A stretch of DNA of 64,000 nt from Marifrigoribacter sp965178585 (GCA_965178585.1 OZ238267.1:124001-188000), one strand, 5' to 3'. Positions 53,296 to 62,747 are shown, numbered from the stretch's first letter. The notes: generated from the letters alone by a model not told the origin. Translations and numbers: made by a program.

Positions 53296-55336
53296 AGTTT
53301 CAATACGGGATACTGCCAACAAACCGTGGTTCAAAATTGTTAGTAAAACAGGAAAAGTTACGGTAAAAATTCCAACTCTTGTCTTTATGTATTTTCTGGC
53401 AGATCTTGGGTATTTCCAAACATTTGCAAATGGATATTTTCAGATAGTTCATCTTGAGGATAACATCGTAACCATTGTTGAGGATCTCAGTGACATTATC
53501 GAAGATGCATCAAATTGGCTAGAAGATAATGCGATTGACAATATGGTTGAGGGAATGTTTATCGATCAGATAAAATCCGCTTGGATTAATAAAACACCGC
53601 AATTATTCAGTAAAACCAATCTTAGATTTTTACCACGTCTAGTTGTTAAAGAATGTAAGGATACAAAGGACACGGCATATTTCAAGTATATTAATACAGC
53701 TATAAAGATAACCAAGAAAAGTATTGAACAAATTGCTTATGCAGACTTACCAGGACATGTGTTTAAGCAAGATATTATTGATCGCCCTATTAACCTAAAG
53801 AAAGTAAAACGATTATTTAGAAACACGCCTTATGCTAAATTTATCTATAACATTTCTGGACAAAAGCCTCATCGTACAAAAGGGTTTATAACAGGTGCTG
53901 GATATTTGATGCATAAATTTAAAAATCCTACAAATGCCAAAGCTATTATTCTTTATGATCAACCAATCAATGAACTTAATGCAGCTCATGGGGGTTCTGG
54001 AAAAACTGTTTTTATTCAAGGAATATCACATATGTGTAACACCTGTGATATACCAGGTAAAAGCTTCAAAAGTAGTTATAACCATAAATATCAACGTGTC
54101 GATAAATTCACCAATGTTATATCACTTAACGACATTCAACCTAATCTTAATTTTGTCGATCTATTCAATGTTGTATCTGATGATATAACTATTAATAAGA
54201 AGTTCAAACCGGAATTTGATATAAAATTTAAAGACGCACCTAAATTTATCTTGGCTTCAAATTATATAATAAAGGCTCCAGAAGGACATAGTGCACAACG
54301 CCGAAAATATGAAATCGAATTATCAACACATTACGGTAAGGATACAACATTACTTGATGATTTTGGACATTTTTTCTTTTTTGAATGGGATCTAGAACAA
54401 TGGAATAACTTTTCATTGTTTATGATGCAGTGTGTACAGTATTATCTTTGTTTTGGTCTTATAGATATACCTGAAATCAACTTAGATGAGCGGCGACTGA
54501 TTAGTGAGGTTGGTGTTGAGCTTATTGAGTATTTAAACGATCAGTTTGAAATTAAACCCAAACAGCACAAAAAGGAATTGTTCAAGGAATTCATAACTGG
54601 TGGTTATATAGATTCAAGATTTAAACCTACACAAAGGACCTTCACAATTAAACTAAAAAAATATTGTGAATATAAGGGTATTAATTATCGTGAAACACCT
54701 TCTAATACCAAAGCCTACTTTGAAATTATAACAGATGATGATCCTATTAACTACACCACGATTGATGATGTGGATACCGACTATCGTATAGTAGATACAC
54801 CAAATAAAATGACACGCCTTGTAAATGCAATGACTAAGCATTTTGACAATGCAGAAAATAAATTATTAGCGCTTGATTTTGAGACTACTGGATTAGATCC
54901 TTTTGTAGATGAGGCAGTTTGCTTAGCTCTATCATTTCTGCCTAAGACAGGCTATAATATTATGCTACCTCAAAATCCAGTTAAGCGTAATAAATTACTA
55001 GCTCCTTTACTTCCTTTTTTAAAAGACGATTCTATTATCAAAATCTTTCATAATGCCAAATTCGACTTGAAGTTTTTTAAAAAATTAAAGATAGAGTTGG
55101 GTGGTGAATTACGTGATACGATGGTGATGGATTACCTACTAGATCCTTCACGAAAAAAGCATGGACTGAAGGAAATCTCTAAACTACACCTTAACTATCA
55201 GCAGGTGGAATTTAAAGATATGACTCAAGGAAAACCTATTAGAGAAGTGGACTTGGATACACTTACTAAATATGCCTGTGAGGATACGGACCTTACTCTT
55301 CAATTATATAATTATTTAACCGAAAAACTAAAATAA
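53282..55336 (+). CDS. SF3-type helicase fused to a DEDDy 3'-5' exonuclease
   Basis: A 684-residue two-part protein. The first part (about 1-470) resembles primase-helicase proteins of phages and plasmids: Walker A GGSGKT (237-242), a Walker B-like strand NVISLNDI (288-295) and the sensor/motif C PKFILASNY (320-328), typical of superfamily 3. The second part (about 525-684) is a Pol I-type proofreading exonuclease with Exo I D532/E534 (LDFETTGLDP), Exo II D595 (HNAKFDLKFF) and Exo III Y664/D668 (YACEDTD); all four metal ligands are intact. The exonuclease normally sits in front of the polymerase domain; here it is attached to the helicase. The polymerase gene starts one base after the stop. 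Confidence 0.85.
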   Translation: MKKNKVSIRDTANKPWFKIVSKTGKVTVKIPTLVFMYFLADLGYFQTFANGYFQIVHLEDNIVTIVEDLSDIIEDASNWLEDNAIDNMVEGMFIDQIKSAWINKTPQLFSKTNLRFLPRLVVKECKDTKDTAYFKYINTAIKITKKSIEQIAYADLPGHVFKQDIIDRPINLKKVKRLFRNTPYAKFIYNISGQKPHRTKGFITGAGYLMHKFKNPTNAKAIILYDQPINELNAAHGGSGKTVFIQGISHMCNTCDIPGKSFKSSYNHKYQRVDKFTNVISLNDIQPNLNFVDLFNVVSDDITINKKFKPEFDIKFKDAPKFILASNYIIKAPEGHSAQRRKYEIELSTHYGKDTTLLDDFGHFFFFEWDLEQWNNFSLFMMQCVQYYLCFGLIDIPEINLDERRLISEVGVELIEYLNDQFEIKPKQHKKELFKEFITGGYIDSRFKPTQRTFTIKLKKYCEYKGINYRETPSNTKAYFEIITDDDPINYTTIDDVDTDYRIVDTPNKMTRLVNAMTKHFDNAENKLLALDFETTGLDPFVDEAVCLALSFLPKTGYNIMLPQNPVKRNKLLAPLLPFLKDDSIIKIFHNAKFDLKFFKKLKIELGGELRDTMVMDYLLDPSRKKHGLKEISKLHLNYQQVEFKDMTQGKPIREVDLDTLTKYACEDTDLTLQLYNYLTEKLK

Positions 55337-55337
55337 A

Positions 55338-56603
55338 ATGGAAATACTAAAATTAGAACACGCTTTAATTCCAGTTGTTACTAAGATGGAATTAACAGGA
55401 GTTAAAATAGATCAGAAACTACTTCAGCAAACCCAATACGACTTGCTGAAACTACAGACTCAATATATTGACAACATTCAATCTTATACTGAAGATCAAT
55501 TTAACATCAATAGCAATGAGCAATTAAGTACTTTATTATTTGAAACACTATCTATTACTCCTAAAGTGGAAAACGTCGGTAAAAATGGATGCTATAGTGT
55601 AGATAAAGCTCATTTAAATAAATTAATTGTGGAACATCCAATTATTGAGCAGCTACTTAATTATAGAAAAGCGACAAGCTTATTGAAGTTTTGTAATAAC
55701 CTCAGTAAGACTCATCCCAAAACAGGTAGGCTACACGCAAGTTTCAATCAAATTGGTACTGAAACAGGAAGATTTTCTTCGAGTAAGCCCAATCTTCAAA
55801 ACATTCCAAGTCGTAAAGTTGAAGAAGATGAACAAGATCCTCTAAAAATACTTGAGAGTAATTTTAGAAAAGTGTTTGTACCAAAAAAAGGGTGTCAATT
55901 TATAGGAGCAGATTATTCACAGGTAGAGCTTCGGGTGATGACGGAATACAGTCGAGATCTATTTCTTTTAAAAGCTTATAGTGAAGGATTAGACATTCAC
56001 AAGTTAACAGCGTCAAGAGTTTTTGACATTGCGTTTGATAAAGTGGATCCCCAACAAAGAGGGGTCGCAAAAACCATCAATTTTGGACTTATTTACGGTT
56101 CAACTGAATTTGGATTAGCTGAATCCCTGACACAAATAACAGGAAAACTACATAGTGTACAAGATGCACAGAAAATAATGAATAGTTATTTCGAAGAATT
56201 TAGCGGCGTTAAAACATGCTTGGACAACTTAGTTCATCAGGCAGATGAAAGAGGATATTCAACCACATTATTTGGCAGAAAAAGACCGCTACCAAAATTA
56301 AAGTCTAATAACACAAAAGAGAGGGAATCCGGAAAACGTATGGCAATGAATAGTCCAATACAAGGAACTGCTGCAGACATTATAAAAATAGCGATGATAA
56401 AGTGCGACAAGGCTATAAAACAGAAAAATTTAAAATCCAAAATGATACTACAGGTACACGATGAGTTACTTTTTGAAGTACCTAACGAAGAAGTACAACA
56501 AATGGAGACACTTGTTAAGAATACTATGGAAAACGCAGTACAACTTTCGATTCCACTCGAGGTGGATTTACAAACAGGAGCAAATTGGGCAGAGGTCCAC
56601 TAA
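55338..56603 (+). CDS. Family A DNA polymerase, polymerase domain only
   Basis: A 421-residue protein equal to the thumb-palm-fingers part of DNA polymerase I without any exonuclease. TGRFSSSKPNLQNIP (143-157) precedes motif A GADYSQVELRV (D192). Motif B is RGVAKTINFGLIYG with R241, K245, F249 and Y253. Motif C is QVHDELLFEVP with H374 and D375. All catalytic residues are present, so it should be active. The start ATG lies one base after the helicase-exonuclease stop (TAAAATG), so reinitiation would give matched amounts. Presumably it copies the element together with its partner. Confidence 0.92.
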   Translation: MEILKLEHALIPVVTKMELTGVKIDQKLLQQTQYDLLKLQTQYIDNIQSYTEDQFNINSNEQLSTLLFETLSITPKVENVGKNGCYSVDKAHLNKLIVEHPIIEQLLNYRKATSLLKFCNNLSKTHPKTGRLHASFNQIGTETGRFSSSKPNLQNIPSRKVEEDEQDPLKILESNFRKVFVPKKGCQFIGADYSQVELRVMTEYSRDLFLLKAYSEGLDIHKLTASRVFDIAFDKVDPQQRGVAKTINFGLIYGSTEFGLAESLTQITGKLHSVQDAQKIMNSYFEEFSGVKTCLDNLVHQADERGYSTTLFGRKRPLPKLKSNNTKERESGKRMAMNSPIQGTAADIIKIAMIKCDKAIKQKNLKSKMILQVHDELLFEVPNEEVQQMETLVKNTMENAVQLSIPLEVDLQTGANWAEVH

Positions 56604-56628
56604 TATTAATAATTAAAAACTAAAACAC

Positions 56629-57516
56629 ATGAAAAACTTATTTAATTACCATTATGATTTTATAAAGCTTAAGCTTTATGATGTAGACACAGAAAAAGTA
56701 AATTGGGATGTACTAAAACCGCACCCGCATCTTAAAAACCATTATACACTAATTTCTATAGGATTATTTGAAGATAAAAACTTCGATTTATTTATAGATA
56801 AAGGGAAAAATGTAACTATAAGAACGAGCCTGCCTTATTTATGTTATGGGCATAATTACACTTCTTTTCAATCGGAAGATATGTTTCGGACTCTAAGTTC
56901 ATTATCTGATCTATTAGGACTGGACCTTTTACGAGCTGTTGTATTAGAATTGGAATTTGGTGCTTATCAAAAGATAGATATTTCAGCTAAGGAATACATC
57001 AAAAAAATTTCCGGGCTGGTTGATTACGAAATAGAAAAATCTACTGATACAATGAAAATGTTTGGAGATCGCAAACAATTTCATTTTAAAATTTATGATC
57101 CAATTGCAAATTCAAAAATAAAAAAAACGTTTTCTGCAAGTAATTATCCAAAATCAGATTTACTAAAATATGAGGTTAAAATGACAGAAATGAAACTTAC
57201 AAATGGAAAAAAAACGGATGCTTTTCACTTTTGTCATAATAAAGTGGATGAAAGGAGTAAGAAAATTTTAAAGCAGCATAGTGAAAACATTGTTTTTATA
57301 GACGGGCTTACTCATTTCCCAGAGGAGACTACAATGAATCACTTATTATTCACTTCTTTAAAGAATTTAGAGCAGCAATCCGGGATTAATGCCTATTCAA
57401 TAGCATCTGAGGTAATTAATCAAATGGATTTATCTCCTTCACAAAGAAGTAAAAGGAGGAAGTCTTTAGAAAACCTCGAAACAAAATATAATAATCAAGT
57501 ATTAAATAAAAGATAA
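56629..57516 (+). CDS. Possible replication-initiation protein
   Basis: A 295-residue protein without signal or membrane segments. Its start YHYDFIKLKLYDVD, the central LLRAVVLELEFGAYQKI and LLKYEVKMTEMKL, and its place between the polymerase and integrase genes recall phage/plasmid replication proteins of the gene II/X type. I cannot point out a certain catalytic tyrosine or HUH pair, so the assignment is weak. It starts 26 nt after the polymerase gene and is probably co-transcribed. Confidence 0.45.
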   Translation: MKNLFNYHYDFIKLKLYDVDTEKVNWDVLKPHPHLKNHYTLISIGLFEDKNFDLFIDKGKNVTIRTSLPYLCYGHNYTSFQSEDMFRTLSSLSDLLGLDLLRAVVLELEFGAYQKIDISAKEYIKKISGLVDYEIEKSTDTMKMFGDRKQFHFKIYDPIANSKIKKTFSASNYPKSDLLKYEVKMTEMKLTNGKKTDAFHFCHNKVDERSKKILKQHSENIVFIDGLTHFPEETTMNHLLFTSLKNLEQQSGINAYSIASEVINQMDLSPSQRSKRRKSLENLETKYNNQVLNKR

Positions 57517-57584
57517 CAAAATAGTAAAAATAACCGTAGCCTATCTCTATAAAACTTTGGAAGGTTACCTTAAATAAAATAATT

Positions 57585-58829
57585 ATGGCAACATTAAAAC
57601 TAGTATTAAGTAAATCGCAAAATCAAAAGAAAACTGGCAGCAACCAATCTATGTTGATGTTACGGTATTCCCACCGAAAAAGAACTACCTATTTTACAAC
57701 TCACAAAAACATAGACGAAAAGTATTGGGATGCAAAAAACCAGCAGGTAAAAAGAAGTTTTCCTGGTAGTGACAGGTTTAATATCTATATTAAAACTATA
57801 AAGAAAAAGGTAGAGGATATTGTCAACAAAATACTGATCGATGGAGGAGATCCTTCTATTGTAATTGTAAAACAGCAGTATTCTGAATTGAAGCAACAAC
57901 AGAATAAAAAAACAAAATACACCTTCTTCGAATATGTAGAGGTATATATTAAGGAAGCAAAAAAACACCGAAAACAAGGAACGATAAAGAAGTATATCAC
58001 CACTGAAAATAACCTTCATAAATATGAGAAATATGCAAGAGTACAATTAGATTGGCATAATATTGATATGAATTTCTATTACGATTTCTTAGAGTACTAT
58101 ACTCAAGTTCTTGGACACACTAACAATGGCTTTGGAGGGCTTATTAAAGTGATTAAAGGTATAATGAATGATGCTCTTGAGAAAGGGTACACATCCTATA
58201 ATGGACATAAAAACAAGAACTTTAAAGCTATTAAAGAAGAGGTTAATAACATCTATTTAGATGAGAAGGAATTGAAACGAATTATCGATTTAGATTTATG
58301 TTATAGCAAACAATTAGAAAAAGTAAGAGATTTATTTATTGTTGGGTGTTATACAGGCCTTCGGTTTAGTGATTTTAGTCAAATTAAGAAGGAGAATATC
58401 TCAGGGAATGTAATAAAAGTAAAAACACTCAAAACTGATCAGTGGGTAACCATTCCAATAATGCAACAGGTACTAGATGTAATGAATAAGTATAGTGATA
58501 GCCCTAATAGTTTACCTAAATCGTGTAACAATCAAACGATGAATAAACATCTTAAAGAAATAGTTAGAAGAGCTGGTATAGATCAGGATATTATTAAAAT
58601 AAGGAATAAAGGTAAACAACGAGTTGAACAAATCTTTAAGAAATATCAACTGGTATCAACTCATACTGCTAGACGTTCATTTGCAACCAATATGATCAAA
58701 AAAAGTATGCCTACTAGAATGGTTATGGCAATTACAGGACATCGCACCGAAGCTGCTTTTAACAGTTATATAAAGATTTCTAAGGAAGAAAATGCACAGT
58801 TGATGTTGAAGTATTTACAGCTAAACTAG
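57585..58829 (+). CDS. Tyrosine recombinase (integrase)
   Basis: A 414-residue integrase of the Bacteroidota type, with an N-terminal arm-binding domain (about 1-75), SAM-like core-binding domain (about 110-205) and catalytic domain (about 220-405). Catalytic residues are visible: R260 (YTGLRFSD), K283 (TLKTDQW), H360 and R363 (HTARRSF), H386 (TGHRTE) and the nucleophile Y395 (FNSYIKI). It is intact and should be active. It is the last gene of the element, followed by a terminator. Confidence 0.93.
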   Translation: MATLKLVLSKSQNQKKTGSNQSMLMLRYSHRKRTTYFTTHKNIDEKYWDAKNQQVKRSFPGSDRFNIYIKTIKKKVEDIVNKILIDGGDPSIVIVKQQYSELKQQQNKKTKYTFFEYVEVYIKEAKKHRKQGTIKKYITTENNLHKYEKYARVQLDWHNIDMNFYYDFLEYYTQVLGHTNNGFGGLIKVIKGIMNDALEKGYTSYNGHKNKNFKAIKEEVNNIYLDEKELKRIIDLDLCYSKQLEKVRDLFIVGCYTGLRFSDFSQIKKENISGNVIKVKTLKTDQWVTIPIMQQVLDVMNKYSDSPNSLPKSCNNQTMNKHLKEIVRRAGIDQDIIKIRNKGKQRVEQIFKKYQLVSTHTARRSFATNMIKKSMPTRMVMAITGHRTEAAFNSYIKISKEENAQLMLKYLQLN

Positions 58830-58873
58830 GTTGGTACCTTAGGGAATCGATTGAGGACCCTCCCGAACTAAAC

Positions 58874-58908
58874 AAACAGTGCAACTGAAAGAATAAGGGG
58901 CACTGTTT
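58874..58908 (+). terminator. Terminator after the integrase gene
   Basis: AAACAGTGC and GCACTGTTT form a perfect 9-bp stem around a loop of about 17 nt, 45 nt after the integrase stop. The T-run is weak (TATATATGTTT), so termination may be partial. Confidence 0.55.
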
Positions 58909-59008
58909 ATATATGTTTAGGGACACTCATGGTTATAATATTGGTTATTGATAAATTGTTAGGGCTGCTTAATAATTAGAGGGCCTTGAAATTAGAAAGT
59001 TTGAAAAT

Positions 59009-59374
59009 TTATTTTGGTGGAATAGTTTTAAACAGGTATTGATTATCATTCTTAAATAGATGAACATATTTATCGTTTTTATCTTTAAAGACAGAATCAC
59101 CTTCTTTAGCAAAACGATAAAAAAACATTTGAATAGAGTCATTATATTCAACAAATAGATAGTGGATTTCGTTTTCTGAATTTAATGAAATTTTAGTACC
59201 TCCACTTCCTGAAATTAATTTTGTAATTGTTCCTTGAAGTTTTTTGTTGTGAAAAGATTCTAGTTTTATAGGATATGTATTTTTGCTATGATACTGAACG
59301 ATAGCAACATAGATTATAACTGTAATTACAATAGTTAATTTCAGAATTTGACTTCTTCTTTTAGATAATTTCAT
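59009..59374 (-). CDS. Small membrane-anchored protein of unknown function
   Basis: A 121-residue protein: basic N-terminus, one membrane helix (about 11-29, LKLTIVITVIIYVAIV), then a small extracytoplasmic beta-rich domain with charged turns. No family is recognised. It lies downstream of the HEPN-like gene (53 nt) on the same strand and is probably the last gene of the defence-type cluster. Confidence 0.6.
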   Translation of the reverse strand: MKLSKRRSQILKLTIVITVIIYVAIVQYHSKNTYPIKLESFHNKKLQGTITKLISGSGGTKISLNSENEIHYLFVEYNDSIQMFFYRFAKEGDSVFKDKNDKYVHLFKNDNQYLFKTIPPK

Positions 59375-59427
59375 TTTAGCAAGTTAGCTCGATAAAGTAA
59401 TTATTTGTGTTTTGTGAAGTAGACAGG

Positions 59428-60078
59428 CTATTTTCCAAGTATAATACTTCTGATCTTTTGAAGACTACCAATATCTGGATTATTTTGTAATTCCGATAAA
59501 ATATACTTTTCAATTTTATGATATTTTGTCAAAGAAACTATTTCCATTGGATTTTTGCAGAACATTGGAAAGATATATTGTTCATTCATAAAACATAGAT
59601 TTAATTCGATAAATACTTCCTCAACAACACTTAAAGAATTCCAACATTTTAATAATGTTACTTTAGACTCAAAATCATTTTTATTTTTATCATTGTGAAC
59701 ATAATGTTTATCTCTCAGATACTTGAATGCTGGTAATTCATTTTCTTTTATATTCTCAATTTTATCAGCAAGTATTTTTAACTTATTTGCTGATATTTCT
59801 CTTGACCAATGAATTCTGTTTCTATTCGATAAAGCGTAATTTAGAATTTTTATTAAGCTAAAATCTTCGTTTGGGTTTAATAATTTACAGATATTAATTA
59901 CAAAAAGTTTTATTGAATTTTGATAAACTCTTCTTAAGAAGTATGAATTTTTGACTACCAATTCAAAATATTCCTCATCCTTGTCCGATATGAATTTAAT
60001 ATCAGTTTTTAGTTCTTCAAGTTCAAGAATTGTTCGCAAAACCTCGGTTAATTTATTTTCGAGCTTTGATGTTTCCAT
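59428..60078 (-). CDS. AbiU2/HEPN-like protein, possible RNase toxin
   Basis: A 216-residue helical protein. The motif LRDKHYVHND has R122 and H128 in the RX5H spacing of the HEPN ribonuclease active site, and the surrounding pattern (NRNRIHWSR, then AFKYLRDKHYVHND) recalls AbiU2-type HEPN proteins of abortive-infection systems. If so, it would cut RNA during phage attack. The polymorphic HEPN fold makes family calls by eye uncertain. It lies between the DUF2971 gene (51 nt) and the small membrane protein gene. Confidence 0.6.
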   Translation of the reverse strand: METSKLENKLTEVLRTILELEELKTDIKFISDKDEEYFELVVKNSYFLRRVYQNSIKLFVINICKLLNPNEDFSLIKILNYALSNRNRIHWSREISANKLKILADKIENIKENELPAFKYLRDKHYVHNDKNKNDFESKVTLLKCWNSLSVVEEVFIELNLCFMNEQYIFPMFCKNPMEIVSLTKYHKIEKYILSELQNNPDIGSLQKIRSIILGK

Positions 60079-60129
60079 TAGTTTATTTTGTGTTTTGTCT
60101 AATAAATTTTATACATTGTTCGTACTTTA

Positions 60130-61338
60130 CTAAACTTGAATTCGTTTACTACTATTTTTATCTCTTTCGTATCCGATTCCGTTTTTCCATTCATTGAATA
60201 GTCTGTCAAAATCTTTGTCCTTGTTTGTTATCTTTTTGTGATTCCTTATACAAATAGGTAAAATCTCAACTTCTCTTTGATTTGTGGATAGTTCTGCTTG
60301 AAATTCAACAAAATTGAATACTGTTCTTTTGTAGTTATGATTATAGTCGATAAAATCTTTTCTTTCTCTTAGGATTTCATCGATTCTTTGTTTTTGTTTT
60401 AAATCCATTTTGGCACCGTAGATAATACCTACTAATTGAGATGGTTCGTAGTGAAAAAGTCTTTCCTGTTGAGTATAGTTTACGTGTTCTCCAAAAATAA
60501 ATGATGGTGGAGGATTTAATATCAATCTTGTTTCTTTTTCATAACTCCAACTTTTCCCTTTTTGAGAATAATGCTTTTGTTGAAGTTCAAATATTTTCTT
60601 CTTTTCTTTTTGATTACTTGTATCTCCATTTACATAAACAGGTAAATGTAAGAAACCGTCTAATTGTTTTACTTTTGAAATATAATCTATATCCTTAAAT
60701 TTAAAGCTTTCTGGTATTCCGAATGACATATCCTTAGTAAATCCATTTGGTGTTTTTCTATGGATTTGTCTTTTTCTCTGTGTATGAGATTGCAGTAATT
60801 CTCCATCAATTGACTTGAAAATTAGACAAAAGCCTTTGTGTTTGTCAGCGTAATGAGACCACATTAAAGGTTCGGAATTTGTTTTTGAAAATGATACAAA
60901 ATAACGTGTTGGTGGTTTATAGAGTTTTAAAACTTGTTGAATTCTATTAGAAATAATATTGGTAATTTCGATTTCTTCTTGGGAATAAATTTTAAAATTA
61001 TTGAATAGATTTTGTTTTATTGCATCATCAAAAGATATTGGGCATAACTTGCAAATATGATTAGTAAGTCTATTTATATAATTCTCTGATATAGGAAGTT
61101 TTATTTGTTCATTTGCAAATAGAATTAATTTTCGGAATTTGTTTTCATTGGATTTGAATTCATAAAATGCTTTACTATCAAAAGGGTCATTACATTCTTC
61201 CGGTGATGCGAAAAACATTTCATTATACATCAACTCTTTTAAACTGATTTCTGATATATTTCGGTAACGATAATGATGCATTGGTTGTTTGGCTTTTAGT
61301 TTACACCTAACTGTTTGTGAATGATTAGTAGAGTGCAA
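60130..61338 (-). CDS. DUF2971 family protein
   Basis: Up to 402 residues; an internal ATG at 61281 (MHHYRYRNIS) matches the usual family start and may be the true one. DUF2971 hallmarks are clear: YRYRNISEISLKELMYNEMFFASPEECNDPFD, then FVSFSKTNSEPLMWSHYADKHKGFCLIF, then WSYEKETRLI. The function is unknown; members are often found beside defence genes. It sits between AbiH-like and HEPN-like genes on the same strand. A 20-odd residue N-terminal extension would be unusual for the family. Confidence 0.82.
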   Translation of the reverse strand: MHSTNHSQTVRCKLKAKQPMHHYRYRNISEISLKELMYNEMFFASPEECNDPFDSKAFYEFKSNENKFRKLILFANEQIKLPISENYINRLTNHICKLCPISFDDAIKQNLFNNFKIYSQEEIEITNIISNRIQQVLKLYKPPTRYFVSFSKTNSEPLMWSHYADKHKGFCLIFKSIDGELLQSHTQRKRQIHRKTPNGFTKDMSFGIPESFKFKDIDYISKVKQLDGFLHLPVYVNGDTSNQKEKKKIFELQQKHYSQKGKSWSYEKETRLILNPPPSFIFGEHVNYTQQERLFHYEPSQLVGIIYGAKMDLKQKQRIDEILRERKDFIDYNHNYKRTVFNFVEFQAELSTNQREVEILPICIRNHKKITNKDKDFDRLFNEWKNGIGYERDKNSSKRIQV

Positions 61339-61490
61339 ATTATAAAATTATTTTCGGATTGAGTATGAGCCGAATTTTTAATTTTTTTTTATCTTTTTCT
61401 AAATAAGCCAGATTTGAAGAAATTTGATGGACCAGTAAATATACCTAAAAATCATTTATTTGACTGCCTATTTGTGAGTTACTGGAACTC

Positions 61491-62747
61491 TCAGACTAAT
61501 GGACGGCTAAATGTTTTATTTACAACTTTATCTCTCATTACTGCTTTGTTATTGAAATTTCTTGATATATTTTTTATAATATCATTAAAATTATCCACGC
61601 CGTATCCTTTATCGTGATAGAATGCTTTAATAGAAACACAATTCTCACTCTCAAATATTGTATTAAGTAAAGTTCTGTCGGAAACACCGCAAGAATGTCC
61701 CATCAAAAAAACTTGATAATTCCCATTATTAATAAATTCTAATAGTCTTTTATAGTTATCTATTTCCAAATATTTGATAGACTTTATATTTTCTAAATAT
61801 TCATTGTCGTTTAAATTTTCGATTTTCTTATAGTTTTCGTCTAATTCATCCCCAAAACCAAAAATTACAGGGTTTTTATCTTCTTTCCGATTACTTCCGT
61901 GAATATGAATACTATCAAAGGATTTACCTTTCCATTTTTCATCGTGTTTTGGAAACTCATATAGAGTATCTGTAAAAGTATAATTGAAATTTAAGATTAA
62001 TGTATTGTCAGGTAACAATTCAAAGAATAAATAAGCATCTGTTTCCAACATAAATTTTTTAAATTTTTCATACGATGCTGAAGTTCCTATATTTTGAATA
62101 AGAGAAAATTGTTTTTTGGTCAAATCAGTTTGGTCTATATCTCTTGTTTCGAACGCTTTTGCATTAGTTTGATATTTTTTAAACTCTTCTTTACATTTTA
62201 TATTAAAAGAAGCTTCTGTAAAATCTCTCATTTTAAATGCAGAAAAAATGCTTTCGTTAATTCGGTATTTAATTCTAAAAACATTTGGACCTATATTTGA
62301 ATCAAAATCTCGCTCTACTTTTATCAAATAATCAATAAGTAAATCTTTTACTTTAGAGAAGTCTTTGTTCAATTGATATATGCTATAATCAATGTTATCT
62401 TTTTTGTCAATCGAATTTTTTAGTAATTCGTAATATTCGTTTTCAATATCCACCCAATTTTGGATGCAATTCTTTTCTGAAACGTTATTTAAAAATATAT
62501 TCTTAAACTCTATTTTGGTTTTTGACCTTTCGAGGTCTTTTGTAAAACTATCATAACTAATTTCTGACAGCCATTGTGTAGGTACATTTTTTACAATAAT
62601 AAATTCATCTTCGTAAATTTCCTTTCCTTCGCTTTTACGAACACTGTTCACGGTATTTTTCCAAAAGTCGTTAAGGAAATCTTGGTAAGAGGTTTTCATT
62701 CCGTGAGCTAAATCAAAACCATTTCCAATTAATATTACTCTATTCAT
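61491..62747 (-). CDS. AbiH-like abortive infection protein
   Basis: A 418-residue protein. The start MNRVILIGNGFDLAHGMKTSYQDFLNDFW is characteristic of the AbiH family, described from a lactococcal abortive-infection phage-resistance gene. A later strand-histidine element (LILNFNYTFTDTLYEFP; IHIHGS near residues 282-287; VFLMGHSCGVSDRTLL near 354) fits the family. The mechanism of AbiH is not known. It is the first gene of a minus-strand run with DUF2971 and HEPN-like genes, 152 nt upstream of the former. Confidence 0.82.
   Translation of the reverse strand: MNRVILIGNGFDLAHGMKTSYQDFLNDFWKNTVNSVRKSEGKEIYEDEFIIVKNVPTQWLSEISYDSFTKDLERSKTKIEFKNIFLNNVSEKNCIQNWVDIENEYYELLKNSIDKKDNIDYSIYQLNKDFSKVKDLLIDYLIKVERDFDSNIGPNVFRIKYRINESIFSAFKMRDFTEASFNIKCKEEFKKYQTNAKAFETRDIDQTDLTKKQFSLIQNIGTSASYEKFKKFMLETDAYLFFELLPDNTLILNFNYTFTDTLYEFPKHDEKWKGKSFDSIHIHGSNRKEDKNPVIFGFGDELDENYKKIENLNDNEYLENIKSIKYLEIDNYKRLLEFINNGNYQVFLMGHSCGVSDRTLLNTIFESENCVSIKAFYHDKGYGVDNFNDIIKNISRNFNNKAVMRDKVVNKTFSRPLV

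Larger units (their letters stand above)
51461..58912 (+). mobile_element. Integrated element with its own replication genes (ends approximate)
   Basis: Between a tRNA gene and a tyrosine integrase gene lie six same-strand genes with no core function: unknown, HTH/Xis-like, helicase-exonuclease, DNA polymerase, possible Rep, integrase. Gene order and tRNA adjacency are typical of an integrative element or phage satellite. No capsid, portal, terminase or obvious relaxase gene is seen. The left edge is set at the tRNA end and the right edge at the integrase terminator; no direct repeat could be confirmed, so the defence cluster to 62747 may or may not belong to the same insertion. Confidence 0.7.

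Noticed and set aside
53282..56603. The two adjacent frames read as a broken polA gene
   Set aside because: Each frame contains complete domains with all catalytic residues, the junction falls at a natural domain border with a stop and a good ATG, and the first frame has a helicase rather than the 5'-nuclease part of Pol I.
56629..57516. Assigning the 295-aa protein as an HUH relaxase or rolling-circle Rep
   Set aside because: No histidine pair with the needed spacing and no clear catalytic tyrosine could be identified; left as a possible replication protein.
51387..58930. Candidate attachment repeats: tRNA end GGGACCACTC against GGGACACTC near 58919, and CTTCGGGAATC at 51542 against CTTAGGGAATC at 58838
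   Set aside because: Matches are only 9-10 bases with a gap or mismatch and could occur by chance; no perfect direct repeat of the tRNA 3' end was found to 64000, so no att site is called.
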